A DNA stretch of 64,000 bases from Sphingosinicella sp. CPCC 101087 (GCF_004151485.1 NZ_SBFF01000002.1:248001-312000), one strand, 5' to 3'; counted from the stretch's first letter, positions 1 through 9,178 are shown. Program-made: numbers and translations. The notes: a model not told the origin generated them from the sequence alone.

Positions 1-100
1 CCGCGACCGGGCGCAGAAGGTCTGCGGTCGCATCATCGCAAACGAAGGCGGTGAAGGGATCGCGTAGCGAGGCTGCGCGGGCGTTGAAAGGCGCGTTCAT
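1..100 (-). CDS. cpaE: Tad pilus assembly protein CpaE, N-terminal fragment (cut by window edge)
   Basis: Only the first 33 codons are present. The ATG at 100 shares its A with the last base of the cpaD stop codon (TAATG), so translation is probably coupled. The peptide opens MNAPFNARAASLRDPFTAFV and continues CDDATADLLRPVA. That is too little to show a domain. The call rests on gene order: in Tad/Cpa operons cpaE (MinD/ParA-like localisation ATPase with an N-terminal receiver-like domain) follows cpaD. The rest lies left of the window. Confidence 0.6.
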   Translation of the reverse strand, partial: MNAPFNARAASLRDPFTAFVCDDATADLLRPVA

Positions 101-753
101 TACTGACCACCCGTTGAAGCGCTGGGAAGGGATGGGGCGCTGCCCGGCTGCCGGGCGCGGTAGGTGCGCACGGCGCGACTGGCGGTGGTGCCGCTGCCGA
201 TGGTCGTGCCTTCCTGGCCGAGCACGAGATCCTCGGGATTGGCCACCATCGCGGCGAGGTTCGAGTTGGTTGCGCAGCCGTAGTTGGATGTCGAAGACGT
301 CGTCGCGATGATGTCCGGCTCGCTCCAGTCCGGGCATCCCGACACGCTTGCCGTGGTGCGGGTCGCGATTACCCGGACCATCCCCGGCTGAACGTTCCCG
401 GTCAGCACCGGCGCGCCATCGGCCACCTCCATGCCATAGTCGGCCGCGATGCGCGTGATCGCGTCCCGAGCCTGCGGGCTGAAGAAGCCGCGCGGCTCGT
501 CGATGGCGAGGCTGTCGCCATAGCCGGTCCCGATCGATTGCAGCCACGCGTCGAGCCGCTGAAGCTCCGCTTCGGAAAGAGCATCGCCGCTGGACGAAAG
601 ATCGAGCACATAGTCGGTGCGCTGCACCACCGGCTGGTGAAGCGAATTCAGCGTCCGATTATTGGCCGGTGTGGTCGGCCCCTGGTTGAACGCGCAGCCG
701 CCGGCCGCCAGCCCGAGGGCGGCGAGCGCGGCGAGGGTCGTGATGCGGGTCAT
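100..753 (-). CDS. cpaD: Tad pilus assembly lipoprotein CpaD
   Basis: This is a 217-residue outer-membrane lipoprotein of the Tad (Flp pilus) machine, where CpaD-type proteins assist the CpaC secretin. Residues 1-19 form a lipoprotein signal ending in LAAGG-C, so Cys20 would be lipidated. The body carries the family's 'LSEAELQRLDAWLQSIG' segment, the 'PQARDAITRIAADYGMEV' helix and a C-terminal 'GCPDWS' motif. I chose ATG 753 because GGAAAGGA lies about 10 bases upstream and the signal peptide then starts cleanly. An in-frame ATG at 786 overlaps the cpaC stop (TGATG) and would add 11 hydrophilic residues. It is the fourth gene of cpaABCDE. Confidence 0.9.
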   Translation of the reverse strand: MTRITTLAALAALGLAAGGCAFNQGPTTPANNRTLNSLHQPVVQRTDYVLDLSSSGDALSEAELQRLDAWLQSIGTGYGDSLAIDEPRGFFSPQARDAITRIAADYGMEVADGAPVLTGNVQPGMVRVIATRTTASVSGCPDWSEPDIIATTSSTSNYGCATNSNLAAMVANPEDLVLGQEGTTIGSGTTASRAVRTYRARQPGSAPSLPSASTGGQ

Positions 754-785
754 AGTCGATCCGTCCTTTCCATCTCGGGCGTTCA

Positions 786-2327
786 TCAGAAGCCGAAGCC
801 CGGCTGGGCCGAAGTTCCAGTCTGCGGCGCGGGCAGTGCCGAAGTCTGCGCCAGCTGAGCCGGTGCCGGCCCCGGGACCGGAGCGGCGCTGCTGATCCCG
901 TCGATTCCGGGCGTGGTCACGGTCTGCGGCGCCGACATTACCGGGACGGGGCGCTGTTCGCCCGTGAGGCTGTCATGATCGCGTCCGATCAGGATACGCT
1001 GCGGATCGTTGGCGTGCCGATAGCCGTCGGTCGGCAGCGAAATCTGCGAGGCCGAGACCGGCCGGACGAGATAGGGCGTAACGACGATAACCAGCTCGGT
1101 CTCGTTGCGGCGGAAGTTGTTCGACCGGAACAGGGCGCCGATGATCGGCAGATTGCCGAGAAACGGCGTACGCTCGAAGCCGTTGTTTCCAGTGTTGCGC
1201 AACAGGCCGGCGATCACGAAACTCTGGCCGGAGCCGAGCTCCACCGTCGTCTCTGCACGCCGGGTCGTGAGCGCCGGTATCTCGATATTGCTCAGAGTGA
1301 CCGCGCCTTCGCTGGTCAGTTCCGACACTTCGGGGCGTACCCGCATCGAGATGCGGCCGTTCTCGAGCACGATCGGGCTGAAGGCGAGACCGACGCCGAA
1401 CTGGCGATATTCGACCGAGATCGCGCCCAACGCCTGCGAGATCGGGATCGGGAACTCGCCGCCCGCCAGGAAGCTCGCCGTTTCGCCCGACAAGGCGGTC
1501 AGCGTCGGCTCCGCGAGAATGGTGACCAGGCCGGTATTCTCGCTCGCATTGACCGCGCCGGCCACGTCCACGCCGAAGATATTCCGGAGGAGGAGCCCGG
1601 CGTTTGAGGTCCCCTCCGGGCGAACGAACGAAAAGCCGCCATCCTCGCCGAACTCGCCGACCTCTCCGCCGCGTCCGAAAACGAACCCGGTGCTGCCGCC
1701 AGAAGGGTCCAGCGAATCGATGTTCACGCCGAGCCGGCGGGTAAGGGACCGGCTCACCTCGGCGATCGTCACCTTGAGCATTACCTGCTGGGGTGTTGCA
1801 AGGCGCAGCCGGCTGATCACTTGGGTCGCCTCGCCGACGAACGTCTGGACGAGACGCTCGGCCTCCTCCGCGTCGGTCGGCTGCGCGACCGTGCCGGTCA
1901 GCAGGACCATCCCGTTCAGGGGAGTTGCCTGGATATCGGCTTCAGGCATGGCGAGATCGAGCAGTTCGCCGACCGAGCCGAGATTTTGGCCCACGCGAAC
2001 GTTGGTCGAGTAGACGACCCGTCCGGCGCGGTCGGTGGCGTAGACGGTCGTGCTGCCTGCGGCCTTCCCGAAGATGTATATCTGATTGGGCGACCGGACG
2101 TTTACATCGGCAATGCCTTCATTGGCGACGAATAGGTCCGTGATCGCACGATCGAGCCGCATCATGCGGCCGGTTCCGACCGAGAGGGTGATCTCGTCCG
2201 AGGGCGCGACCGCACTGGCGGTCTGGGCCGAAGCCCGGGCCGGTACCGTCGCGGCAAAGCCGGCCGCCAGCGTCGCCGCGAGGGCGGTGCCGAGAGAGGC
2301 CCGGCCAATAGCGTTGAACTTCAACAT
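786..2327 (-). CDS. cpaC: Tad pilus secretin CpaC (RcpA family)
   Basis: This 513-residue outer-membrane secretin forms the channel for the Flp pilus. It has a signal peptide (about residues 1-35, ending ARASAQ), a pilus-and-secretin N-terminal domain, a BON-like region around residues 110-170, and the type II/III secretin core around 260-430. The core ends with the conserved 'TELVIVVTPYLVRPVS' segment. The C-terminal 80 residues are Pro/Ala-rich and probably disordered. The start at 2327 directly abuts the cpaB stop, and its own stop overlaps the upstream possible start of cpaD, as expected within one operon. Confidence 0.93.
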   Translation of the reverse strand: MLKFNAIGRASLGTALAATLAAGFAATVPARASAQTASAVAPSDEITLSVGTGRMMRLDRAITDLFVANEGIADVNVRSPNQIYIFGKAAGSTTVYATDRAGRVVYSTNVRVGQNLGSVGELLDLAMPEADIQATPLNGMVLLTGTVAQPTDAEEAERLVQTFVGEATQVISRLRLATPQQVMLKVTIAEVSRSLTRRLGVNIDSLDPSGGSTGFVFGRGGEVGEFGEDGGFSFVRPEGTSNAGLLLRNIFGVDVAGAVNASENTGLVTILAEPTLTALSGETASFLAGGEFPIPISQALGAISVEYRQFGVGLAFSPIVLENGRISMRVRPEVSELTSEGAVTLSNIEIPALTTRRAETTVELGSGQSFVIAGLLRNTGNNGFERTPFLGNLPIIGALFRSNNFRRNETELVIVVTPYLVRPVSASQISLPTDGYRHANDPQRILIGRDHDSLTGEQRPVPVMSAPQTVTTPGIDGISSAAPVPGPAPAQLAQTSALPAPQTGTSAQPGFGF

Positions 2328-3341
2328 TTATCGTGCTCCCACCGGAACGACCGTCACCGCATTGCCGCGGGCGATGCGGACCACCGGCCCGGTATGGGCC
2401 GGGTCCACGCCCGGGGCCGCTCCCTGCGCGGGCGCAGCTTCGTTATTCTCCGGCGCCCTTCCGGGCACGCTGCGGCGCTGGAAGCGCGAGACGTCTCCGC
2501 CGACCGTGTAGGTCGTGCCGCCCTCGGTCGGACGATTGGCGACCGCCAGGAGCATGCTGCGTTCGGCAGTGGGATCGTCGCTCTCCGGCACGTCGATTTC
2601 GCCGGCGGCGATCGCGCGCTCCAGCTCGGCCGTCGTGTCGGCAAGCGAGCGCAGCGACAGCGTGATCGAGCCGAGGCGCTGTGCGACCGCGATCTTCTCG
2701 GCCAGCTGCGGCGTCGCCTCGAACGTCACCGTGTCGCGGTTCCGCGCCACCTGGTTCCCATTCTCGTCGCGCGTGTTGATGCTGTTGTCGACCGCAAGGA
2801 CTCGGATGTTGCGGATGATCGTCTCAGAAACCTGGAGCGGGGCGCCGTCACCGCCACCGGCGACTTCCTGGGTCAGGACCATGTCGACGCGGTCGCCCGG
2901 AAAGACGAAGCCGGCGACGCCGCTCGTCTCCGAGACCGAGACAGTCACAGCGCGCATTCCGGGGCCGAGCGCCGCGGCGAGGAAGCCGCGCTCGCCGGGA
3001 CGGATGAGCGAACCGCGCGTCGCCGGCTGACCGGCATTGATCTCGTTGCGGACGACGGTGCCGATCAGGGTCGTAGGATCTGAATTCTCCTCGCCTCGGA
3101 CGTAATAGGCGTCCTGGACCAGACCTTCGGGCCAGGGTTGATAGCGCAGGTCCTCGGCGGTGATGATCGTTCCGACGGGAAGGGTGCGCGTGGCGACCAT
3201 GATTTCCGGCCCGACGGGCGCGGCCTGGCGCGCAACCGCCTGCGGTGCCCCAGCCCCGGTGAACATGCTCTTCGCCATGAATGCCGTCACGCCGGCAATG
3301 ACGAGTGCGCCGATCAGCAGCGCGAGTTTCTTAACGTCCAT
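2328..3341 (-). CDS. cpaB: Tad pilus assembly protein CpaB (RcpC)
   Basis: This 337-residue protein has one N-terminal membrane anchor (about residues 5-27) followed by a periplasmic SAF domain. The SAF segment 'ATRTLPVGTIITAEDLRYQP' and the 'RGSLIRPGERGFLAAALGPG' region are typical of CpaB/RcpC. This protein modulates pilus assembly and may bind the peptidoglycan. The C-terminal 50 residues are Pro/Ala/Gly-rich. It is followed without a gap by cpaC and preceded by cpaA 48 bases upstream, all on the minus strand. Confidence 0.93.
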   Translation of the reverse strand: MDVKKLALLIGALVIAGVTAFMAKSMFTGAGAPQAVARQAAPVGPEIMVATRTLPVGTIITAEDLRYQPWPEGLVQDAYYVRGEENSDPTTLIGTVVRNEINAGQPATRGSLIRPGERGFLAAALGPGMRAVTVSVSETSGVAGFVFPGDRVDMVLTQEVAGGGDGAPLQVSETIIRNIRVLAVDNSINTRDENGNQVARNRDTVTFEATPQLAEKIAVAQRLGSITLSLRSLADTTAELERAIAAGEIDVPESDDPTAERSMLLAVANRPTEGGTTYTVGGDVSRFQRRSVPGRAPENNEAAPAQGAAPGVDPAHTGPVVRIARGNAVTVVPVGAR

Positions 3342-3389
3342 GGCGACTGTCGCCTCCCCGGTGGGACTGAAAGGATCGAGCCGCCCTCA

Positions 3390-3860
3390 TCAGCCAAAAT
3401 GGTAAAGAAAACGTTGGGCAATCAGCCATAATCCGCCGAATGCTATGGCAACTCCGTAGGGCACTTCGATCGGCGCCTTGCTTCGGGCCAGCCGCTGGCG
3501 GATCAGCATCGCCGCGGTCAGCGCGCCGCCGGCCAGCGACATGATGACGAGAAGCATCAACACCGCCTGCCAGGGCAGCCACAGCGCCAGGGCCCCGATC
3601 AACTTGACGTCGCCTCCGCCCATCGCGCCGATCGCGAAGGCCGCGGCGAACAGAGCGAAAACGAGCAAGGCGACGCCCGCCTGCAGCGCCGCATCGGGCC
3701 AGAACGGCAGTCCCGTCGCCCACCAGAAGGCCGGTGCGAGCAGGGCGATTGCGGCGACGAGGCTGTTGGGAATGGTCCGCGTGCGCAAGTCCGACGCCGA
3801 TGCCGCGAGCAGCATCAGCGCCAGAAGTGACAGCAAAATCCAGGCGAACCCCGTCCCCAT
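3390..3860 (-). CDS. cpaA: Prepilin peptidase CpaA (A24 family)
   Basis: This 156-residue polytopic aspartic peptidase would process the Flp prepilin. Both catalytic aspartates are visible: Asp24 in 'SASDLRTRTIPN' and Asp84 in 'MGGGDVKL'. It has four or five hydrophobic helices and lacks the N-terminal methylase domain of PilD, as normal for the short CpaA/TadV type. It is the first gene of the cpa operon here. No flp pilin gene sits between it and the divergent hydrolase gene only 50 bases away, so the pilin must be encoded elsewhere. Confidence 0.92.
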   Translation of the reverse strand: MGTGFAWILLSLLALMLLAASASDLRTRTIPNSLVAAIALLAPAFWWATGLPFWPDAALQAGVALLVFALFAAAFAIGAMGGGDVKLIGALALWLPWQAVLMLLVIMSLAGGALTAAMLIRQRLARSKAPIEVPYGVAIAFGGLWLIAQRFLYHFG

Positions 3861-3910
3861 CGCGAGAGGCCACTAGACGGGCTTGCTTTCAAAACCGTAA
3901 CCGCGGCGTC

Positions 3911-4879
3911 GTGGTCAACGAAAGTTTCACCGATCCTGCCGGCACGAATCTCCGGCGCAGCCATCCCGCCGGCGCGGTCTTTTCGGATTGGCACGCCCCG
4001 GACGACTGGGTGCTGCGGCGAATGGACTGGCTCCAGCCGGCCGGCGTGGCACCTCGCGGCAGCCTGCTGTTCGCCGGCGGGCGCGGCGACTTCATCGAGA
4101 AATATCTGGAGATCTACGCCCACTGGCATCGGGCAGGCTGGAATGTCATGGCGTTCGACTGGCGCGGGCAGGGCCGGTCGCAGGCCGGCGAACCGATGCC
4201 CGCCGCGTTCAGCTTCGATCCTCTGGTGGCCGACCTCGACGCGTTGATCCGCGACTGGGCGTCCGATTCGCCCGGGCCGCACGTCGCCGTTGGTCATTCG
4301 ATGGGCGGACATTTGCTGCTGAGGACCGTTGTCGAGCGCCTGCCGCCGATCGACGCCGCCGTGCTGGTGGCGCCGATGATCCGGGTCAACAGTTCGCCCT
4401 TGCCCGAATCCATCGCCCCTTCTGTCGCCGACACGATGTGCCTGCTGGGATGGCGCGACCGGACGGTCTGGAAAGCTCCGCCGGGAGGCCTCGCCGCGGG
4501 CTCCGGACGGCACCGTATCCTCACCACTTGTCCCGAACGCTATTCGGACGAGCTCTGGTGGTGGGAACGTGAGCCGGGCTTCAATCTCGGCGGAGTGACC
4601 TGGGGCTGGCTCCGCGCCGCCTATCGTTCCGCCGCTGCTTTCGCGCCCGACCGCCTCGGCGCGGTGAAACTGCCCATCCTGCTGATCGGCACCGACCGCG
4701 ATCGGCTGGTGAGCGCGCAGGCGATCCGCGAGGTCGCGGCGCGGCTGCCCGGCGCCGAGCTCAAGATGTATCCCGACGCCGGCCATGAAGTCCTGCGAGA
4801 GGCCGACCGGATCCGGCTCGACGCTGTGGCGAGGATCGACGGCTTCCTGGATGCGCATGCCGGGGCAGAGCCCTCGTGA
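3911..4879 (+). CDS. Alpha/beta hydrolase (serine aminopeptidase S33 / lysophospholipase-like)
   Basis: This 322-residue cytoplasmic hydrolase resembles monoacylglycerol lipase and PldB-like proteins. It shows the nucleophile elbow 'VGHSMGG' (Ser130), the oxyanion-side 'FDWRGQGRS' motif, and a likely acid and base in 'LLIGTDRDRLVS' and 'PDAGHEVLRE'. The frame is open further upstream, but that stretch would overlap cpaA. GTG 3911 gives a start consistent with family length. It overlaps the next gene by four bases (GTGA), suggesting a two-gene operon with the D-amino-acid dehydrogenase. The substrate is unknown. Confidence 0.85.
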   Translation: MVNESFTDPAGTNLRRSHPAGAVFSDWHAPDDWVLRRMDWLQPAGVAPRGSLLFAGGRGDFIEKYLEIYAHWHRAGWNVMAFDWRGQGRSQAGEPMPAAFSFDPLVADLDALIRDWASDSPGPHVAVGHSMGGHLLLRTVVERLPPIDAAVLVAPMIRVNSSPLPESIAPSVADTMCLLGWRDRTVWKAPPGGLAAGSGRHRILTTCPERYSDELWWWEREPGFNLGGVTWGWLRAAYRSAAAFAPDRLGAVKLPILLIGTDRDRLVSAQAIREVAARLPGAELKMYPDAGHEVLREADRIRLDAVARIDGFLDAHAGAEPS

Positions 4880-5997
4880 TCCGCCGCGTGGACGTTGCGG
4901 TTATCGGCGCCGGAATGGCTGGTGCAAGCCTTGCGGCGGAGATTGCGGGCGACGCATCGGTGCTGATCCTGGAAGGAGAGAGCCTGCCGGGCTATCACAG
5001 CACCGGGCGGTCGGCGGCCTTCTGGTCGGAGACCTATGGCGGGCCACTGGTGCAGCCGCTGACCAGCGCCTCGGGCCCGTTTCTTGCCGACCCGCCGTCC
5101 GATTTTTCGGATGCGCCTTTTCTGGGTCCGCGCGGCGCGCTGCACATCGCGGACGCGGCCGGGAAGGCGAGGCTCAACGCCTTCGCGGCGGAATTCGCAA
5201 GCTCGCCCGTATCGCTCGAGCGCCTCGGCCGGCAGGATCTTCTTGTCGCCGTGCCGGGCCTCCGCACCGGCTGGGACGAGGGGCTGAGTGAGCCAAGCTG
5301 CTCGGATATCGACGTGGCCGCCCTTCACGCCGCCTATCTGAGGCGCGCTCGCTCCCTCGGGGCGGAACTGGTCGCCGACGCTCGCGTCGAGCACGCCGAG
5401 CGGGACCGCGGGCGATGGCGGATCGAGACGAGGGCCGGCACCTTCGAGGCCGGCATTCTCGTCAACGCCGCCGGTGCCTGGGCGGACGAGGTGGCGCGCA
5501 CGGCAGGCGAGCGACCGGTGGGCATTCAGCCCTATCGCCGCACTCTCGTCCAACTACGGGTGGATCCCCCGGCTCCCGGGACATTGCCGCTCGTCATCGA
5601 CGCGCAGCATGAATTCTACTTCAAGCCCGAGACGGGCGGGCGATTATGGCTGAGCCCCCATGACGAGTCGCCCTGCGATCCGGGCGACTGCGCAGCGGAG
5701 GAATATGATGTGGCGCTCGCCATCGACCGGCTGCAGCGGGTGGTGGATTGGCGGGTCGATCGGGTCGAGCGGGCGTGGGCCGGCCTGAGAAGCTTTGCCC
5801 GGGACCGAGCCCCTGTCTACGGCTTCAGCCCGAGCGGCCGCGACTTCTTCTGGTGCGCCGGCCAGGGGGGCTTCGGCATCCAGACCGCCCCGGCCGCGTC
5901 GAGAATGGCAGCGGCGCTGCTGCTTGGCCGGGAGCCGGATCCGATGGTGTCGCACATCGATCCTGCCCCCTATCTTGCCGAGCGCTTCCTCGGCTAG
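4876..5997 (+). CDS. FAD-dependent D-amino-acid dehydrogenase, DauA-like
   Basis: This 373-residue DAO-family flavoprotein would oxidatively deaminate an amine or D-amino acid. It has an N-terminal dinucleotide-binding motif 'VAVIGAGMAGASLA' and the segment 'LPGYHSTGRSAAF', characteristic of D-arginine dehydrogenase (DauA). It also has 'NAAGAWADEVA' and the C-terminal 'WAGLRSF ... GQGGFGIQTAPA' FAD-binding region. From memory of Pseudomonas DauA, an active-site His after SAA is Phe49 here, while the following Tyr (Tyr54) is kept, so substrate preference may differ. It starts with GTG, coupled to the upstream hydrolase. Confidence 0.82.
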   Translation: MIRRVDVAVIGAGMAGASLAAEIAGDASVLILEGESLPGYHSTGRSAAFWSETYGGPLVQPLTSASGPFLADPPSDFSDAPFLGPRGALHIADAAGKARLNAFAAEFASSPVSLERLGRQDLLVAVPGLRTGWDEGLSEPSCSDIDVAALHAAYLRRARSLGAELVADARVEHAERDRGRWRIETRAGTFEAGILVNAAGAWADEVARTAGERPVGIQPYRRTLVQLRVDPPAPGTLPLVIDAQHEFYFKPETGGRLWLSPHDESPCDPGDCAAEEYDVALAIDRLQRVVDWRVDRVERAWAGLRSFARDRAPVYGFSPSGRDFFWCAGQGGFGIQTAPAASRMAAALLLGREPDPMVSHIDPAPYLAERFLG

Positions 5998-6010
5998 ACT
6001 GCCTCTCCGC

Positions 6011-8458
6011 TCATTCCCGCCGCAGCGCCGTAGCGGGATGCAGCCGAGAGGTCCTGACGCTGTGCGCAGCGACCGCGGCTGCGGCCAGGAGGACAGCCAC
6101 CAAGCTTGCCGAAACGAAGGCCAGCGGCGGCATGTCGATGCGGTAGGAAAAATTGTTCAGCCAGTCTCGGGCGACGTACCAGGCGATGGGCCAGGCGATG
6201 AGGCTCGCCAGCATAACCGGCCTGAGGAGGTCCCACATGAGGAGCCTCAATATGTCGCGCGTGCGTGCGCCAAGCACCTTGCGCACCGCGATCTCCCTGG
6301 TGCGCCGTTGCAGCGAGAATGCCGCCATGGCGACCAGGCCGAGGCAGGACAGAATGATGGCCAAGGCGGAGAAGAAGGTGAGCAGGGCGAGTTGCCTCGC
6401 TTCCTTCGCGTAGAGGTCGCCGATCAGGTCGGCGAGGAAGGCGCGCTCGATCGGGTGACCGGGGACGCGCTCGCGCCACAGACGATCGGCGAACGCGCCG
6501 AAGCGCTCCGCGCTGCCTGGCTGGATCCGGACCGAGATGTTGCCGCCGGCCTGGTCGTCCAGGAGATATATCTCGTCCCTGATCGGTGCGTGGAGCGACC
6601 GGAAATGGAGATCGGGGACGACCCCCACGACCTCATAGGCGACCTCGCTGCCTTGGAGGATTTGGCCGATCGCCTCCTCCGGCCGACTGAGGCCGAGGCG
6701 ATCGAGGGACGAGTGGTTGAGCACTACGGGTCGCGTCCCGGCCGTGTCGCCCTGCCGGTCCGGTTCGGAGCGTGACGCGCGTTCCTGCGACGCGGTCCGT
6801 CCGGCGAGGGGCGCGACCCCGTAAGTCTCGAAGAAGGCGGTATCGACCCTGTGGTATCCGAGCTGTACCGGGCGGCTCTGGCCGCCGAACCGAATGGTGA
6901 GATTGTCCTCGGAGGTATCGGAAGGAACGGCCGAGGAAAGGGAAACGCCGCGCACGTCCGGGTGGCGGGCAAGTGCGTCGGCAAAGGCGCGGGCGTCGAT
7001 CGCCTGCCGTGGGCCATCGGGCATGCGAATGACGGCGAGGTCGGCGCGGTCAAAGCCGATGTCCATCTCTCGCGTGAGGCGCCACTGCATGGACATGGTG
7101 ATGGTCACCGCCACCAGGCCGATCGAGATGGCGAATTGAAGCACCAGCAACGCCGTGCGGAACCGGCCGCCCGATCGCCGCGCGAACTCGCGGCTGAGCG
7201 CCGTGGAAGGCATGATCCGCGCGATCAGCAGGGAAGGGTACACGCTTGCCGCGGCCGCGGTCGCGAAGATGAGCGCGGCAACGCCCGCCCAGACGGAGGC
7301 GATGTTGGGCCGCAGATAATCTGCGGGTAGCCCCAGCCTGGACTCGATATAAGGGAGGGCGATCTCGACCAAGGCGACGGAAACCATTCCGGCAATGCCG
7401 GCGATCAGCAGCGCCTCGAGCAGGAACTGAAGTATGATGTCGCGGCGCTTCGCCCCCACCACTTTCCTCAGGGCGACCTCGCGGGTGCGCAAGCTCGCGC
7501 GCGCGGCGAGGATGTTGCCGAAGTTGATGCAGGCGACCAGCAAGATCAGAGCGGCTACCGCCGACAAGGCGACGACGGTGGTGCGGCTGGAGGGCGGACG
7601 CATCGCCTCGATTGCGGCACCTTCGAAATGGACGTCCCGAACGGGCACGAAGCGGAATTGGAAGAGTTCGTGGGGTGGCGTGCTGATCGCCTCCCGGAGC
7701 GCCGCGGGAAGGCTTCGGTCGACCAGCGCCGGCAGCCGGCGCTCTACGTCCTCGGGCCGTGCGCCGGGCCGCAGCCGCACATAGGTGTGGAAGTAGGCGC
7801 CGGCCCAGCTGTCCGGGATCGCCATCGTCGCGTCGCTGCCGGCGCCGAAGAAGGCGGCATGCGGAATCGCGACGTCGAAGGCCATGTGGCTATTGTCGGG
7901 GATGGTCTCGAACACGCCGCTGACGATGAAGTCCCGCGGCTCCGGTGCCGCGATCGTGACGACGCGCCCGATCGCTGATGAGTCGCCGAACAGTCGTTCC
8001 GAGGCACGCTGACTGATCGCCACGGAACGGCTTCCGTCGAGCGCCCGCTCCGGCGAGCCCGCGACGAATGGCAGGCCGATCACGGAGAAGAAATCCGGGT
8101 CGGCGGCAAGGATCCGCTCGGGAAAGCGCTGGTTCTCCCGCAGCAGATCGGCTTCGGTCCGGAAGGCGCGGGTGATCGCCTCGATCTGCGGAAACTCCGT
8201 CTCGAGCGCGCCAGCGAGAGGCCCGGGCGCAAGCGCGATCTCGATACTGTCGTGTCCCGGCACCGTCTCGACCGTGTCCACGCGATAGAGGTTCTCGCTT
8301 TTCGGGAGGAAGGTGTCGTAGCTATGCTCGTAGCGCACGTAGAGGCCAATCAGCAGAACGCTCGCCAGGCCAAGCGCCAACCCCCCAAGGTTGACCAGGC
8401 TGAACCACCGGTCAGCGACGAGCAGTCGCAGCGCCAGTTTCAGATAATGAAGCACCAT
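6011..8458 (-). CDS. ABC transporter permease, FtsX/MacB type with two FtsX domains
   Basis: This 815-residue inner-membrane protein has the duplicated layout of large MacB-like permeases. An N-terminal TM helix (about 20-45) leads to a periplasmic MacB-PCD domain and a first FtsX block (about 285-430). A second periplasmic domain and a second FtsX block (about 690-805) follow. 'REVALRKVVGAKRRDI' and 'REIAVRKVLGARTRDI' are the coupling-helix motifs in each half. ATG 8458 has GGAGGAG seven bases upstream; earlier in-frame codons have no such site. No ATPase or membrane-fusion gene is adjacent. Its stop faces the dehydrogenase stop at 14 bases. Confidence 0.88.
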   Translation of the reverse strand: MVLHYLKLALRLLVADRWFSLVNLGGLALGLASVLLIGLYVRYEHSYDTFLPKSENLYRVDTVETVPGHDSIEIALAPGPLAGALETEFPQIEAITRAFRTEADLLRENQRFPERILAADPDFFSVIGLPFVAGSPERALDGSRSVAISQRASERLFGDSSAIGRVVTIAAPEPRDFIVSGVFETIPDNSHMAFDVAIPHAAFFGAGSDATMAIPDSWAGAYFHTYVRLRPGARPEDVERRLPALVDRSLPAALREAISTPPHELFQFRFVPVRDVHFEGAAIEAMRPPSSRTTVVALSAVAALILLVACINFGNILAARASLRTREVALRKVVGAKRRDIILQFLLEALLIAGIAGMVSVALVEIALPYIESRLGLPADYLRPNIASVWAGVAALIFATAAAASVYPSLLIARIMPSTALSREFARRSGGRFRTALLVLQFAISIGLVAVTITMSMQWRLTREMDIGFDRADLAVIRMPDGPRQAIDARAFADALARHPDVRGVSLSSAVPSDTSEDNLTIRFGGQSRPVQLGYHRVDTAFFETYGVAPLAGRTASQERASRSEPDRQGDTAGTRPVVLNHSSLDRLGLSRPEEAIGQILQGSEVAYEVVGVVPDLHFRSLHAPIRDEIYLLDDQAGGNISVRIQPGSAERFGAFADRLWRERVPGHPIERAFLADLIGDLYAKEARQLALLTFFSALAIILSCLGLVAMAAFSLQRRTREIAVRKVLGARTRDILRLLMWDLLRPVMLASLIAWPIAWYVARDWLNNFSYRIDMPPLAFVSASLVAVLLAAAAVAAHSVRTSRLHPATALRRE

Positions 8459-8742
8459 CGATCCGCTCCTCCAGGTTTCACCATATCGACTCCAGACGCG
8501 ACCTCCGTCGAGTCCCTCCTTCACTTCGTCGCAGCGCGGCAGTGGACCCTCCGCTGGCGACGTTCACGACGGATTGACGGCATCGTGGCGCGCTGCCCGC
8601 AGCCGAGCGACGCGGCAGCAACCTAGATCGGCTGATGTTCGGGCGGTCCGCCCATGACTGCCACGAAGCGCAATCGCTTCCTGGCGACGACGGAAGCGGC
8701 CCGCCGATTGTCGTAGCCGGACCTGGGCGCTAAGCGGCGCGC

Positions 8743-9168
8743 GTGACCCGTTCCGGACCGCGGAAGCCGATCGGCCCCTTGCTTCTCCTGATCGGCTGCG
8801 CGCTGCTGCTGCGCGGGCTGATCCCGGCCGGTTGGATGCCGGCCAGCAGCGGGGACGGCTTCGTCCTCGAGCTCTGCTCCGGCCGGATGCCGGGCGGCGC
8901 GCCCGAAGAGTTGCGCGCTGCTCGCGAACTGCTTGACGCAGCGCTCGCTGGTGCCGCGGAACATCGCGACAAGGATGAGGGCTCCGCCAAGGACCAGCCC
9001 TGCACCTTTGCCGCATTCGCTCCGGCCTGGGCTGGGCCTGCGGCTTTCGCGTCACCACCGCCGCCCCCGGCATCGACCGAAGCGCTTCCACCTGCGCTGA
9101 TGGGGGCCGTCGGCCGCGGCCTGCCGGCGCCTCCGCCGCCGGCTACAGGCCCACCGCTTCACGCCTGA
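8743..9168 (+). CDS. DUF2946-like small exported/membrane protein
   Basis: This 141-residue protein has one N-terminal hydrophobic segment (about 10-30) with the motif 'LLLRGLIPAGWMP', followed by a 'LELCSG' Cys and a later 'QPCTFAAFAP' Cys. This pattern matches the DUF2946 group. The C-terminus is Pro/Ala-rich. It starts with GTG. Such proteins often sit beside TonB receptors linked to copper or other metals, and here a TonB receptor follows 75 bases downstream on the same strand. Function is not established; I infer a role tied to the receptor's ligand. Confidence 0.65.
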   Translation: MTRSGPRKPIGPLLLLIGCALLLRGLIPAGWMPASSGDGFVLELCSGRMPGGAPEELRAARELLDAALAGAAEHRDKDEGSAKDQPCTFAAFAPAWAGPAAFASPPPPPASTEALPPALMGAVGRGLPAPPPPATGPPLHA

Positions 9169-9178
9169 TATCGCCGTG

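Noticed and set aside
3734-3910. Upstream extension of the alpha/beta hydrolase gene
   Set aside because: It would overlap cpaA by more than 100 bases and encode an Arg-rich stretch unlike the family; GTG 3911 fits better.
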